Positions 10,432-19,811 of a stretch of 64,000 bases of DNA are shown in pieces. Positions within the stretch are counted from its first letter, which is position 1. Every line of letters starts with the position of its first letter. The translations under genes and the position numbers were made by a program. The DNA comes from an uncultured Flavobacteriales bacterium (GTDB taxonomy: Bacteria > Bacteroidota > Bacteroidia > Flavobacteriales_G > Salibacteraceae): contig CAJQLE010000004.1 of NCBI GenBank assembly GCA_905479105.1, forward strand, positions 310,001 to 374,000, given 5' to 3'. The notes under the pieces were generated by a model. It had not been told where the DNA came from. It worked only from the letters and a program-made list of their open reading frames with translations, and did no database searches.

Positions 10432-11103
10432 ATGAGTTCACCTATAAAAACTTTTGTTGCAGATTCTAATTTCCTCATTGCTGAGGGCTTGAGGAATGTT
10501 TTATCATCTTGCGATGATATTGAGGTTTTAGGTACAGCATCTGAAGGTGAACAAATGGCAAAAGAAGTGCTTGAACTCAGGCCAGATGTATTGCTGATTG
10601 ACTATTCGTCCGAAAAACTCTCCTTTACAGATCTAACAGAAGTTATGCGAAAATTACCCAATATGCGGGTAATTGGAATCGTTCACGATTGTGATGTAAA
10701 TCAAGTGAAACGATTGATTAAATTAGGAATTAGTGGTCATTTGATGAATGATTGTGACAGGGATGAAATTGTTGACTCCGTTAAATCATGTGCCAGGGGA
10801 GATAAGTTTTTCTGCGGCAAAGTATTGGATAAATTAAACTGGAGTGATGGAAATGAGACAGATCATGGATGTGAGCCAGTGAATATCAGTGAACGGGAAT
10901 TAGAGATTCTGCAGTTAATAGCAGAAGGTTTAACCACCAAACAGATTGCGGAGAAACTTCACTTAAGCTTCCATACCGTTATGACACATCGCAAAAACAT
11001 GATGGCCAAACTGGGCCTAAATAATACTGCTGGATTAATTGTTTATGCGGTCAAAGAAAACTTGATTAGTCCTAATAAATTCCTGTTCAGTACATCCTCT
11101 TAA
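10432..11103 (+). CDS. LuxR/NarL-family response regulator
   Basis: REC domain plus HTH_LuxR (SERELEILQLIAEGLTTKQIAEKLHLSFHTVMTHRKNMMAKLGL). Confidence 0.88.
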   Translation: MSSPIKTFVADSNFLIAEGLRNVLSSCDDIEVLGTASEGEQMAKEVLELRPDVLLIDYSSEKLSFTDLTEVMRKLPNMRVIGIVHDCDVNQVKRLIKLGISGHLMNDCDRDEIVDSVKSCARGDKFFCGKVLDKLNWSDGNETDHGCEPVNISERELEILQLIAEGLTTKQIAEKLHLSFHTVMTHRKNMMAKLGLNNTAGLIVYAVKENLISPNKFLFSTSS

Positions 11104-11438
11104 GGCCAATTGATATCTTCATCAGCTCCTAAAAGCATTAGAGCTTCACTCAGTTCACCCTCAGTTTTTAAGTCAGATATTTTCTTTGAAACATCCAATC
11201 CTTGACGATAAACCTTGATGGCTTCTTTTTCTTTCCCGTCAGTTTCTAAAAGCTTACCGAGCTTGTAGTAAGCCCCTAAGTAATTTGCATCATGCGCCAA
11301 TAGATCCTTGATTGTTTCGATGGCTTTTTTGATTTTACCATCAGTTTCGTATTCAAGACCTGCTGCATATTTTAAAAACGAATCATCAGGATTCGTTTCT
11401 AGCATTTCCTTAATTAGTTTCAGGCGATCGTTGGTCAT
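11100..11438 (-). CDS. Tetratricopeptide-repeat protein
   Basis: TPR-like: FLKYAAGLEYETDGKIKKAIETIKDLLAHDANYLGAYYKLGKLLETDGKEKEAIKVYRQGL. Confidence 0.7.
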   Translation of the reverse strand: MTNDRLKLIKEMLETNPDDSFLKYAAGLEYETDGKIKKAIETIKDLLAHDANYLGAYYKLGKLLETDGKEKEAIKVYRQGLDVSKKISDLKTEGELSEALMLLGADEDINWP

Positions 11439-11518
11439 TGTAGCTCGATTAGATTGGAAAAATAATAAGCCTTGATGAATTGAAGAAGGTTTGTGAATAA
11501 CAAAGGAAAAACTCTTAA

Positions 11519-12205
11519 TTAGATGTCAACGCCTTGCAGCTTGTAGGTTACAGGATAACTTACAACACCAGCGGCAAGCATTTTCATTTTAAATGAGTTG
11601 TTTTTTTCTGATTTCTCGATGTATTGAGGATCATTAACCTTGAAAAGCATATGAACGTGGTTCGGTTCTTCAATGCCTCTAAAGACTCTAATCACTTCAA
11701 AAGCTCTATTTGGATCCTCTCTATAATCATCCAAGAATGCTTTTTCCCATCGACTATAGTTGAGCGTTTTGAAGCTCATGAACATGGTCAATGTATCATT
11801 GACCTCCAAAGTGTACTCTAATTGTTGATCTAAATAGTAAAGCATCGTGGCTTCTGAATGTGAAACCTGAGCCATTAAGTTTTTTAGGTTCTCTGAGTGA
11901 ACATAATCATCAGCTTGTTCCAAACTGACAATACTATTAATGCTCAGTGTGAGATTCGTGTCTTCTGACCCTTGGTATAAATTCACTAATTCTATTCCAT
12001 AGTCACTGCGCAATTTGTCTGTAGCTACGAGAGCTTCCTTCCAATCGCAAAAATCTGTGGATTCATTGATGATGATTAAACATGTATCAATGCTTACTGA
12101 GCGGGTGAAATGGTCTTCAGGTTCGTCACTTGAAGTGCCTGAACCGCACGATGCGAGCAGTATTGAGCAGAGTGCTAAGAGGGAAGATAGTATAGGGAAT
12201 CTCAT
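11519..12205 (-). CDS. Hypothetical lipoprotein
   Basis: N-terminal lipobox LCSILLASCGSG. Confidence 0.65.
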   Translation of the reverse strand: MRFPILSSLLALCSILLASCGSGTSSDEPEDHFTRSVSIDTCLIIINESTDFCDWKEALVATDKLRSDYGIELVNLYQGSEDTNLTLSINSIVSLEQADDYVHSENLKNLMAQVSHSEATMLYYLDQQLEYTLEVNDTLTMFMSFKTLNYSRWEKAFLDDYREDPNRAFEVIRVFRGIEEPNHVHMLFKVNDPQYIEKSEKNNSFKMKMLAAGVVSYPVTYKLQGVDI

Positions 12206-12447
12206 GCGACTAATTTATCTTTAATTTATCATCCTAATACTTTTTCTAACTTAATTATTAGAGGATTTTTTGATGCATCAATTGAATGAATCTTAAAGTT
12301 TACGTCCGGATGAGGTTCAGGGTTTTAATTGAGATGTAATAGGTTGAAAAATAACGCCTTTTGGGCGATATGAGATGGGTTATCATTTAAATAATGAATC
12401 GATCTCGGAAACGCTTTGATGTAAAAGTATTCTATGAAGGGCGAGGG

Positions 12448-12972
12448 TTAAGGCTTTTCGGTTGCCGATGCTTCTTCTTGAACAATGCTAAATAGCTCTT
12501 GATTTAGGATATTACTCGATACCATCTGTCCATTCACTACTGTTTGCTCTATGTATTTAACGCCATTATAATAATGAGAATAAGTTGCATCACCTGAAAC
12601 TCCCGTGTAGGTAATTTCTTGAGTTGGAATACCTTCGATATCTAAGAATGTCCACGTACCAATTTTGATACCGTTGTCATAATTAGACTCTAAATATGGA
12701 CTTCCATCATGATGGAATGCAATAGCTTTTCCTTTTAACTTGCCATTGTTCCAATTTTCTTGGCGAATGACAGCTCCATTAGCGTTATACTGAGTGGCTC
12801 CACCGTGCTTTTGACGAAGTTTGTTTTCATGGTGTTCAGATGATACCTGACCATTATCGAAGTGATTTGTAATTGTCCAACAATCGCAACTTGCGGAAAA
12901 GGATTCTTCTAGACCTTGTGAGAATCCGAATGCTATTGTAAAAGACAAGAGAAGTGATAATACAAACTTCAT
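12448..12972 (-). CDS. MORN-like / YwqK-like repeat protein with signal peptide
   Basis: Repeated HxDGSPYLESNYDNGIKIGTWTF / NANGAVIRQENWNNGKLKGKAIAF units. Confidence 0.65.
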   Translation of the reverse strand: MKFVLSLLLSFTIAFGFSQGLEESFSASCDCWTITNHFDNGQVSSEHHENKLRQKHGGATQYNANGAVIRQENWNNGKLKGKAIAFHHDGSPYLESNYDNGIKIGTWTFLDIEGIPTQEITYTGVSGDATYSHYYNGVKYIEQTVVNGQMVSSNILNQELFSIVQEEASATEKP

Positions 12973-12999
12973 TTTAGTGAATTTTTGATTTGTACAAAG

Positions 13000-13902
13000 T
13001 TAGACGTTCAAGCTTTCATCTAGATGCCTTTTAATGCGATCAAATTCATTTGAAGAAAATGAAACATAGTTGCTTTGCTTCCTAAACCACGTTGTTTGAC
13101 GCTTTGCGTAATTCCTGGTGTGTTGTTTAATTTTATCTATAGCTTCTTCAAATGTTTTGCTTCCTTCAAGATATTCGAATAATTCTTGATACCCAACCGT
13201 TTGTAAAGCATTGCAGTTTTTTAAGTTCATGAGAGACTTCACTTCTTCAAGAAGTCCTGCCTTTACCATTTCATCAACTCGATTATTGATCCTCAGATAG
13301 AGATCTTGTCTAGTCGGGGTGAGAACAATTTTTTGAATAGCGAATTTTCGCTTTTGTTTTTGTTTTTTGCGGAGTTCAGAAAATGGTTTACCTGAAACTT
13401 CTATCGCCTCTAACGCACGTTGAATGCGTTGTTTGTTATGTATGTCTACTTCCTCAAAGTATTGAGGGTCAGCACTCTTTAGTAATTCTTGCAAATAAGT
13501 AATGCCTTTATTTTCATATATGACATTGAATTTTTCGCGGATTGAAATAGGGGTAGACGGAAGGTCATCAAATCCCTCGGTAACGGCATTAATATACATC
13601 CCAGAACCACCGGTCAAGATACAAATCTCATTGGTTTCAAAATATTGACTAAGGAAGGTGATGGCCTCTTTTTCAAATTGACCCGCATTGTATTCAGCAG
13701 AGGGATCTAAGAAATCGATGAAATGATGCTTCACGTCAGCCAGTTGCTGAGGTGATGGTTTTGCAGTTCCAATATCCATTTTTCTATAAAACTGACGGGC
13801 GTCTGCACTTATTATTTCAGCATTGTAAGCTTTCGCTAATTGGAGGGAGAGATCAGTTTTACCTGATGCTGTTGGTCCTGCAATTACAATAAGTGTGGGC
13901 AT
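13000..13902 (-). CDS. miaA: tRNA dimethylallyltransferase
   Basis: MPTLIVIAGPTASGKTDLSLQLA, ISADARQFYRKMDIGTAKP, QTVGYQELFEYLEG. Confidence 0.94.
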   Translation of the reverse strand: MPTLIVIAGPTASGKTDLSLQLAKAYNAEIISADARQFYRKMDIGTAKPSPQQLADVKHHFIDFLDPSAEYNAGQFEKEAITFLSQYFETNEICILTGGSGMYINAVTEGFDDLPSTPISIREKFNVIYENKGITYLQELLKSADPQYFEEVDIHNKQRIQRALEAIEVSGKPFSELRKKQKQKRKFAIQKIVLTPTRQDLYLRINNRVDEMVKAGLLEEVKSLMNLKNCNALQTVGYQELFEYLEGSKTFEEAIDKIKQHTRNYAKRQTTWFRKQSNYVSFSSNEFDRIKRHLDESLNV

Positions 13903-13904
13903 GA

Positions 13905-14456
13905 TTAATGGTCGCGACCTTCAGAGAAATCGTCATTTAGTCCAAGGATGTCAAACATCTCTGCGTACTCATCTTGCTCGTCATCATCGTCTTCTCTTAA
14001 TTCGTCTTCGATCTCGAAACTTATTTCGGGCGACTTTGAATTTTGATCGGGAGCATCACCGAATGATTGCGCAATTCTAGGCACTATTACTGTCTCTTCA
14101 AGGGTTTTGATCTCAACGACATCGATGTAAAAACACCACATCAAAAAGAAATCGAAAACATATAGCAGTTTTTGACCCGATTCGAAAATGACATCCTTCA
14201 GCAGGCTGTCTTGCATGAGCAATATAGGTTCGTCCTTTTCATTTTTCTCCCCCATGTCCACGAGTGTGAATTCCTGTCCTTTTTCCCAATCTTCATTGCT
14301 GACATAGAAAGAGGCCATTTGTGAGTTATCGAAGGCAAATGCTTCTTGAATGAGGTCGTGAAGTTCTCCAAAGTTTGCGGTAGAAGGCATTTCCAAATCT
14401 CTGAAGATTACATCTTCATGATCTACCATTACACGCATGCGAATTACTGTGTTCAT
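13905..14456 (-). CDS. Plasmid pRiA4b ORF-3-like domain protein
   Basis: Start re-assigned to MNTVIRMRVM; LHDLIQEAFAFDNSQMASFYVS pattern; acidic C-terminus. Confidence 0.6.
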   Translation of the reverse strand: MNTVIRMRVMVDHEDVIFRDLEMPSTANFGELHDLIQEAFAFDNSQMASFYVSNEDWEKGQEFTLVDMGEKNEKDEPILLMQDSLLKDVIFESGQKLLYVFDFFLMWCFYIDVVEIKTLEETVIVPRIAQSFGDAPDQNSKSPEISFEIEDELREDDDDEQDEYAEMFDILGLNDDFSEGRDH

Positions 14457-14457
14457 A

Positions 14458-15885
14458 TCAAGGGGTATTCGATTGTTGAAGGCCAAGCTCCTGAGCTTTG
14501 ATAAGCATCAATTCCTTTGCTGCCTCGTATTCATTTTTTATTTCACCTTCAAGAATTGCTTCTCGTATAGCTGTTTTAATTATACCGACCTCTCTTCCAG
14601 GCTTTAACCCGAAGGTATTCATTATCTCCTCTCCTCCGATAGGTGGCTGCCAATTCTTTATTTTGTCACTTTCTTCAACCTCTTTGCACTTCACTCTCAC
14701 ACGCTGAAAATTCTCCAAGAACTTCTTCACCTTGACCTCATTCTTTGAGGTGATGTCTGATTCACATAAGATCATTAAACTGTCTAAATCTTCACCCGCA
14801 TCGTAGAGAAGACGTCTGATGCCAGAGGCTGAAACTTCTTTTTTGCTGAGTGAAATAGGACGCAAATGAAGTCGAACTAATTTCTGAACAAACTTCATTT
14901 TATGATCCAGTGGTAATTTCAAACTTCTGAAAATACCAGGCGTCAATTTTGCTCCTAAATCTTCATGACCATGAAACGTCCAGCCACTGGTATTGTCAAA
15001 TTGTTTTGTGTCTGGTTTGGCAATGTCATGCAGAATAGCGGCCCATCGTAGCCATAAATCATCGCTTCTTTCAGCTGCATTGTCTAAGACTTTCAGTGTA
15101 TGAAAGAAATTGTCTTTATGCCCCAAGCCATTCTTGATTTCAACGCCTTTTAAAGCAGTGAGTCGAGGGAAAATGAGTTCGAGAATATCTGTGTTATCGA
15201 GCAATTTAAAACCAATACTTGGTTTAGGTGACAAGATGATTTTATTGAGTTCTTCAGTTATTCTTTCTTGCGAAACAATCTTTATTCTGTATTTTTGACT
15301 CTTAATCGCTTCGAAGGAATTCTCTTCAATTCTAAACCCCAATTGCGCTGCAAAACGAATGGCTCTCATCATGCGAAGTGGATCATCAGAATATGTAATA
15401 GCTGGATCCAACGGAGTAACAATGAGTTTCTCGTTCAGATGCTTTATTCCACCCAACGGATCGATTATATCACCGAAACTAGATTCGTTTAGACTGACAG
15501 AAATTGCGTTCATGGTGAAGTCTCTGCGTTCCCGATCTTCTTCTAATGTGCCATCCTCAACTATTGGTTTTCTTGAATCTCTTTTGTAAGATTCTTTTCG
15601 AGCACCTACCAATTCGTATTCTACACCGTTGTGGTGAAACATTGCAGTTCCGAAGTTTTTGAAATAGTTGACTCGGGTTCCTTGCAGTCTTTCTGAAAGG
15701 AAATGCGCGAAATCGATACCACTTCCATCAACTACGATGTCGATGTCCTTACTTTCTCGATCTAAAAGCAAGTCTCGAACATAGCCGCCAACTATATACG
15801 CAGATACGCCATAATCCGATGCCGCTTTGGCAATGGTTCGGAATATGGGACTGTCAATGTGCTGTCTTATTTCTTCAGGCTTCAT
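14458..15885 (-). CDS. cca: CCA tRNA nucleotidyltransferase / poly(A) polymerase family with HD domain
   Basis: YIVGGYVRDLLLDRESKDIDIVV, RRDFTMNAI, HDIAKP. Confidence 0.9.
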   Translation of the reverse strand: MKPEEIRQHIDSPIFRTIAKAASDYGVSAYIVGGYVRDLLLDRESKDIDIVVDGSGIDFAHFLSERLQGTRVNYFKNFGTAMFHHNGVEYELVGARKESYKRDSRKPIVEDGTLEEDRERRDFTMNAISVSLNESSFGDIIDPLGGIKHLNEKLIVTPLDPAITYSDDPLRMMRAIRFAAQLGFRIEENSFEAIKSQKYRIKIVSQERITEELNKIILSPKPSIGFKLLDNTDILELIFPRLTALKGVEIKNGLGHKDNFFHTLKVLDNAAERSDDLWLRWAAILHDIAKPDTKQFDNTSGWTFHGHEDLGAKLTPGIFRSLKLPLDHKMKFVQKLVRLHLRPISLSKKEVSASGIRRLLYDAGEDLDSLMILCESDITSKNEVKVKKFLENFQRVRVKCKEVEESDKIKNWQPPIGGEEIMNTFGLKPGREVGIIKTAIREAILEGEIKNEYEAAKELMLIKAQELGLQQSNTP

Positions 15886-16347
15886 TTAAGTCTTTATCAG
15901 CTTGAATGTCCCGTCAGCATAGAATACCATTTTAGGCATTTTTTTGTTGAATAAGGCGGAGCAGGAGCTATCAAATTCGGGCGGCAAAGATACGACCTTA
16001 TTTGTGTCGATATTATTTTGACTAGCGTCTTTGTTTGAGGTTGGGCATATCCAAATTGGCGCTCTTAGTCGCATACTTAAATCGCTAAGACTTGAATCGT
16101 AATCGAATGATATATCCGTAAAGTTATCCTTGCTGAGCTCAAATGAGAATATTCCTTGACCTTCAGTAACTTCAATCATTTGCTGAGCCCCATCAGATAT
16201 TTCATGCACCAATTTGTCTAGCATATATTCTGCAGCGCATATCCAAATTCCTAAATTATTCGGTTGAGAACCAGAGACAATAAACTCGGAAGATTGAAGA
16301 ATTCCTCCATTTCTCAGATGATCAATGAGTTCTTTTGAGATATTCAT
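15886..16347 (-). CDS. Hypothetical protein
   Basis: Intact ORF packed between cca and the GT9 gene with 0-1 bp spacing. Confidence 0.6.
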   Translation of the reverse strand: MNISKELIDHLRNGGILQSSEFIVSGSQPNNLGIWICAAEYMLDKLVHEISDGAQQMIEVTEGQGIFSFELSKDNFTDISFDYDSSLSDLSMRLRAPIWICPTSNKDASQNNIDTNKVVSLPPEFDSSCSALFNKKMPKMVFYADGTFKLIKT

Positions 16348-17334
16348 TTATGAATGGAATTGAGAAATGTCAATAGATGTTGAGCACTTAAAATGACCTT
16401 TTGGACAAGCTTGATATCCGTGTAAACCACAAGGACGGCAGTCAAGTTTTTCAGTCGTCTCAATTATTTTTGAATCGTCTGATAATGGACCAAAGCCAAA
16501 ACGAGGGACTGTACTGCAAAATACGGCAGTTGTTGGGGCATTCATTGATGAGCATAAATGCATTGGCGCTGAATCGTTCACGTAGTTCATTTCCGCATCT
16601 TTCATCAATGCCGCGGACTGAAGTAGAGAAAGTTTGCCAGCTAAGTTTTGCACTTTAGGATGATTGGTTTTCGCTTTGATCTCATCGCATTGATTGCTGT
16701 CAGCTGGAGCACCAAGGAGATAGACTTGGTCTTTTATTGGCATGCTATCAATGAGCTCAATCCATTTTTCAATGCTCCATTGCTTCGTGAACCATACTGA
16801 AGTAGGAGCGAAGCACCTGAAAGAGCATTCTTTGAATGGTTTTACTTTTTCGAAGTCAGAGGCCTGCGGATAAAGTTTCGGAGTTAATGGTTTTTGCAGA
16901 TTAACAGCGTCTGAAATCAATAGATGATTTCTCTCTATTTCATGTGTGCCATCGAACAGATGATCATATGACTTTGAATAGAAGAAACTCAGTGGGTTTT
17001 TTTTGAATCCAACAGTATTCTTTGCTTTTGAGAGCATGCAAATGAGACCGGAGCTTGCAAATCGATGAGGGTTGACTATCAAATCGTAACGCATGGCTCG
17101 CACCGCCTTAATGGTATTAAGTAGGGTTTTATATTTCCCTTCTTTCTTATTCCAAACGTGCACTGTTTCTAAGAAAGGGTGTCCCTCAAAAATGGACTCG
17201 CAGCCCTTTCTCAATAAAACATCTATCTGAGCTTTTGGATGCGCAGAGTGCAAGGTTTCAAGCAAACTTGTTGCGAGGATTACGTCACCAATAAATGATG
17301 TTTGTACGACTAATATTTTATTGTGTTTGATCAA
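16348..17334 (-). CDS. Glycosyltransferase family 9 (LPS heptosyltransferase-like)
   Basis: ILVVQTSFIGDVILATSLLETL, YVNDSAPMHLCSSMNAPTTAVF. Confidence 0.85.
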   Translation of the reverse strand: MIKHNKILVVQTSFIGDVILATSLLETLHSAHPKAQIDVLLRKGCESIFEGHPFLETVHVWNKKEGKYKTLLNTIKAVRAMRYDLIVNPHRFASSGLICMLSKAKNTVGFKKNPLSFFYSKSYDHLFDGTHEIERNHLLISDAVNLQKPLTPKLYPQASDFEKVKPFKECSFRCFAPTSVWFTKQWSIEKWIELIDSMPIKDQVYLLGAPADSNQCDEIKAKTNHPKVQNLAGKLSLLQSAALMKDAEMNYVNDSAPMHLCSSMNAPTTAVFCSTVPRFGFGPLSDDSKIIETTEKLDCRPCGLHGYQACPKGHFKCSTSIDISQFHS

Positions 17335-18158
17335 ACTGAAACTTGGAAATCTCTCAACACATCATTCAAGGAGGTCTTTTTATCGGTACTCTCTTTTCTT
17401 GTACCTATAATTAGAGCGCACGGCACATTGAACTCACCAGCAGGGAATTTCTTGGCGTAGCTTCCAGGAATTACTACGGAACGCGCAGGAATAACCCCTT
17501 TAGTCTCTATTGGTTTATCACCAGTAACATCTATAATTTTGGTTGACATGGTCAGCACCACATTCGCTCCAAGTACAGCTTCCTGCTCCACACGAACTCC
17601 TTCTACAACGATACATCGTGATCCTATAAAGCAATTGTCTTCAATGATGACGGGAGCAGCTTGAACAGGTTCTAATACACCGCCAATACCGACTCCTCCG
17701 CTCAAATGCACATTCTTACCAATTTGAGCGCAGCTTCCCACAGTGGCCCAGGTGTCAACCATAGTTCCTTCATCAACATATGCTCCTATATTGACATAAG
17801 AAGGCATCATTACAACGCCTCTCGAAATGTAGGCTCCATAGCGCGCAACTGCGTGAGGAACAACGCGAATTCCTTTGGCCTCATAGTCTTTTTTAAGTGC
17901 CATTTTATCGTAAAACTCAAAAGGACCAACTTCAATAACTTCCATTTTCCGGGTAGGGAAGTATAGAATAACTGCTTTTTTAACCCAATCATTCACCTTC
18001 CATCCACTTGATGTTGGTTCAGCAGTTCTTAGCCTGCCGTTATCAATTTCTTCAATAATTTCATTGATGGTTTGCAGCGTTTGATCTTTTTTCAAAAGAG
18101 TTCGATCTTCCCACGCTGCATGGATTATTTCTTCCGCTTGTACTCGATTAAATGCCAT
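17331..18158 (-). CDS. dapD: 2,3,4,5-tetrahydropyridine-2,6-dicarboxylate N-succinyltransferase
   Basis: Left-handed beta-helix hexapeptides: GAYVDEGTMVDTWATVGSCAQIGKNVHLSGGVGIGGVLEP. Confidence 0.93.
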   Translation of the reverse strand: MAFNRVQAEEIIHAAWEDRTLLKKDQTLQTINEIIEEIDNGRLRTAEPTSSGWKVNDWVKKAVILYFPTRKMEVIEVGPFEFYDKMALKKDYEAKGIRVVPHAVARYGAYISRGVVMMPSYVNIGAYVDEGTMVDTWATVGSCAQIGKNVHLSGGVGIGGVLEPVQAAPVIIEDNCFIGSRCIVVEGVRVEQEAVLGANVVLTMSTKIIDVTGDKPIETKGVIPARSVVIPGSYAKKFPAGEFNVPCALIIGTRKESTDKKTSLNDVLRDFQVSV

Positions 18159-18181
18159 AAAACCGTTTGATTGTTCCGTGG

Positions 18182-18189
18182 CAAAAGTA
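18182..18189 (-). promoter_or_regulatory. Candidate -7 element of dapD
   Basis: CAAAAGTA on + is TACTTTTG on -, 24 bp upstream of the dapD start. Confidence 0.4.
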
Positions 18190-18226
18190 AGCTTTGATGC
18201 TTAGCTGAAATTGGATATTCAAACTG

Positions 18227-18234
18227 TACTTTTG
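18227..18234 (+). promoter_or_regulatory. Candidate -7 element of ruvX
   Basis: TACTTTTG 5 bp upstream of the ruvX start; same octamer as on the opposite strand. Confidence 0.4.
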
Positions 18235-18238
18235 CACT

Positions 18239-18646
18239 ATGGGAAGGGTCTTGGCTTTAGATTATGGTGGAAAAAGATGCGGGCTTGCCATATCCGATCC
18301 TTTGAAGATGATTGCCAATGGTTTAGATACCTCTGAAACCCATTTGCTGCTGGATAACCTTAAACGGATCCAAAAGGAATATGGCTTCGAAAAGTTGGTA
18401 GTCGGCTTGCCTAAAAGACTATCAGGAGAAATGTCAGCCATTGAGCAGAAGATCATTCCCATGATTGAGAAAATTAAAAAAGATTTTCCTGAAGTGGAGA
18501 TTGTTCGTTTTGACGAACGTTTTACCAGTAAGATGGCTTTAGAGAGTATGATAGTTGCTGGCGCGAAGAAAAAACAGCGCGCTGAAAAAGGAAATATAGA
18601 TAAAGTGAGTGCAACCTTACTTTTGCAGGAATATTTGAATTTGTAA
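18239..18646 (+). CDS. ruvX: Putative Holliday junction resolvase (YqgF)
   Basis: RVLALDYGGKRCGLAISDPL, VVGLPKRLSGEMS, RFDERFTSKMA. Confidence 0.92.
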   Translation: MGRVLALDYGGKRCGLAISDPLKMIANGLDTSETHLLLDNLKRIQKEYGFEKLVVGLPKRLSGEMSAIEQKIIPMIEKIKKDFPEVEIVRFDERFTSKMALESMIVAGAKKKQRAEKGNIDKVSATLLLQEYLNL

Positions 18647-18651
18647 AAGAC

Positions 18652-19233
18652 ATGATTTTACCGATAGTAGCATATGGAGACCCGGTATTGAAGCGGGAGG
18701 GAGAAGAGATCGATGAGAACTACCCAAAACTCAAAGAGTTGATCGATAGTATGTTCGAAACCATGGAAAACGCTCAAGGTGTGGGACTTGCCGCTCCTCA
18801 AGTTGGATTGAGTATTCGCTTGTTTATAGTGGACACTACTCCATTTGTGGATGATGAAGAAGAGGATCCTGAAGTGCTGAAATTGAAGGGTTTTAGAAAG
18901 ATTTTTATCAATCCAATCATCTTGGAAGAGGAAGGTGAAAAGTGGAATTTTAATGAAGGATGCTTGAGCATTCCTACCATTAGAGAAGATGTTTCTCGTC
19001 ATCCAAGCATTCTTATCGAGTATATGAATGAGAATTTTGAATTGATAGAAGAACGATACGATGGGGTAATTGCACGTGTTATTCAGCATGAATATGATCA
19101 TGTAGATGGAGTGCTTTTCACGGATAGATTAAATCCCATTAGAAAGCAGTTTCTAAGGAAGAGATTGGATAATATTTCGAAGGGTATAGTAGACATTGAT
19201 TATAAAATGAAATTTCCAAAAGCGAGAAGATGA
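18652..19233 (+). CDS. def: Peptide deformylase
   Basis: GVGLAAPQVGLSIRLF, NEGCLSIP, QHEYDHVDGVLF. Confidence 0.95.
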   Translation: MILPIVAYGDPVLKREGEEIDENYPKLKELIDSMFETMENAQGVGLAAPQVGLSIRLFIVDTTPFVDDEEEDPEVLKLKGFRKIFINPIILEEEGEKWNFNEGCLSIPTIREDVSRHPSILIEYMNENFELIEERYDGVIARVIQHEYDHVDGVLFTDRLNPIRKQFLRKRLDNISKGIVDIDYKMKFPKARR

Positions 19234-19811
19234 GAAAATTATTAATTATTGGTTTTGCGGCCCTGTTGATTGCTTCATGTGCAGAAAATGGCGCTGATGT
19301 TAATTCAGAAAGGGATGGTGTAACTTCTGGTGTGCAATCAAAGGAAGATCGACAAGTAGAGATTCAAGAATTGGAGAAGGAAATTTCTTCAATGGTTAAA
19401 AGCGAAAGAACTGAAGCTGTTGATGCTAAGGCTGAAAGGTTGTTAAAAAGATACAGAGATTATGTTGGACAAAACCCACGTGACTCAATCACGGCAGAAT
19501 ACCTTTTTAGAGCAGCCGACTTAAGTGTCGGAGTGGGAAAGTACGAAGCCTCAATCGCTTATATAGACAGAATTCATAAAGATTTCCCGAAGTTTCGAAA
19601 ATCGGTTGAAATGTGGTTGTTTAAGGGGTTTATTTACGAGACATACCTCAATAATCACGCTAAAGCCGTAGAGTCTTATACAAACCTGATTAAGAAATAT
19701 CCTAATCATAGATTGGCTGCAGATGCGCGTTCTTCCATCGATAATTTGACACTCACCGAAGAAGAATTGATCAAGAAGTTTAAGGCTCTAAACGCTGATA
19801 AGGAGATCTAA
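19230..19811 (+). CDS. Lipoprotein with TPR-like repeats
   Basis: Lipobox LLIASCAEN; helical repeats typical of outer-membrane-assembly-type lipoproteins. Confidence 0.7.
   Translation: MRKLLIIGFAALLIASCAENGADVNSERDGVTSGVQSKEDRQVEIQELEKEISSMVKSERTEAVDAKAERLLKRYRDYVGQNPRDSITAEYLFRAADLSVGVGKYEASIAYIDRIHKDFPKFRKSVEMWLFKGFIYETYLNNHAKAVESYTNLIKKYPNHRLAADARSSIDNLTLTEEELIKKFKALNADKEI

Noticed and set aside
12206-12447. 242-bp intergenic region as possible ncRNA or mobile remnant
   Set aside because: AT-rich with only weak short hairpins (e.g. cgccttttgggcg), no clear promoter-terminator pair.
12448-12972. Toxin-antitoxin module (YwqK-type repeats are often labelled antitoxin)
   Set aside because: No toxin partner next to it; signal peptide and MORN-like repeats suggest an envelope protein.
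18658-19101. 147-aa - strand ORF antisense to def
   Set aside because: Fully covered by an unmistakable peptide deformylase on the + strand; composition typical of an antisense shadow ORF.
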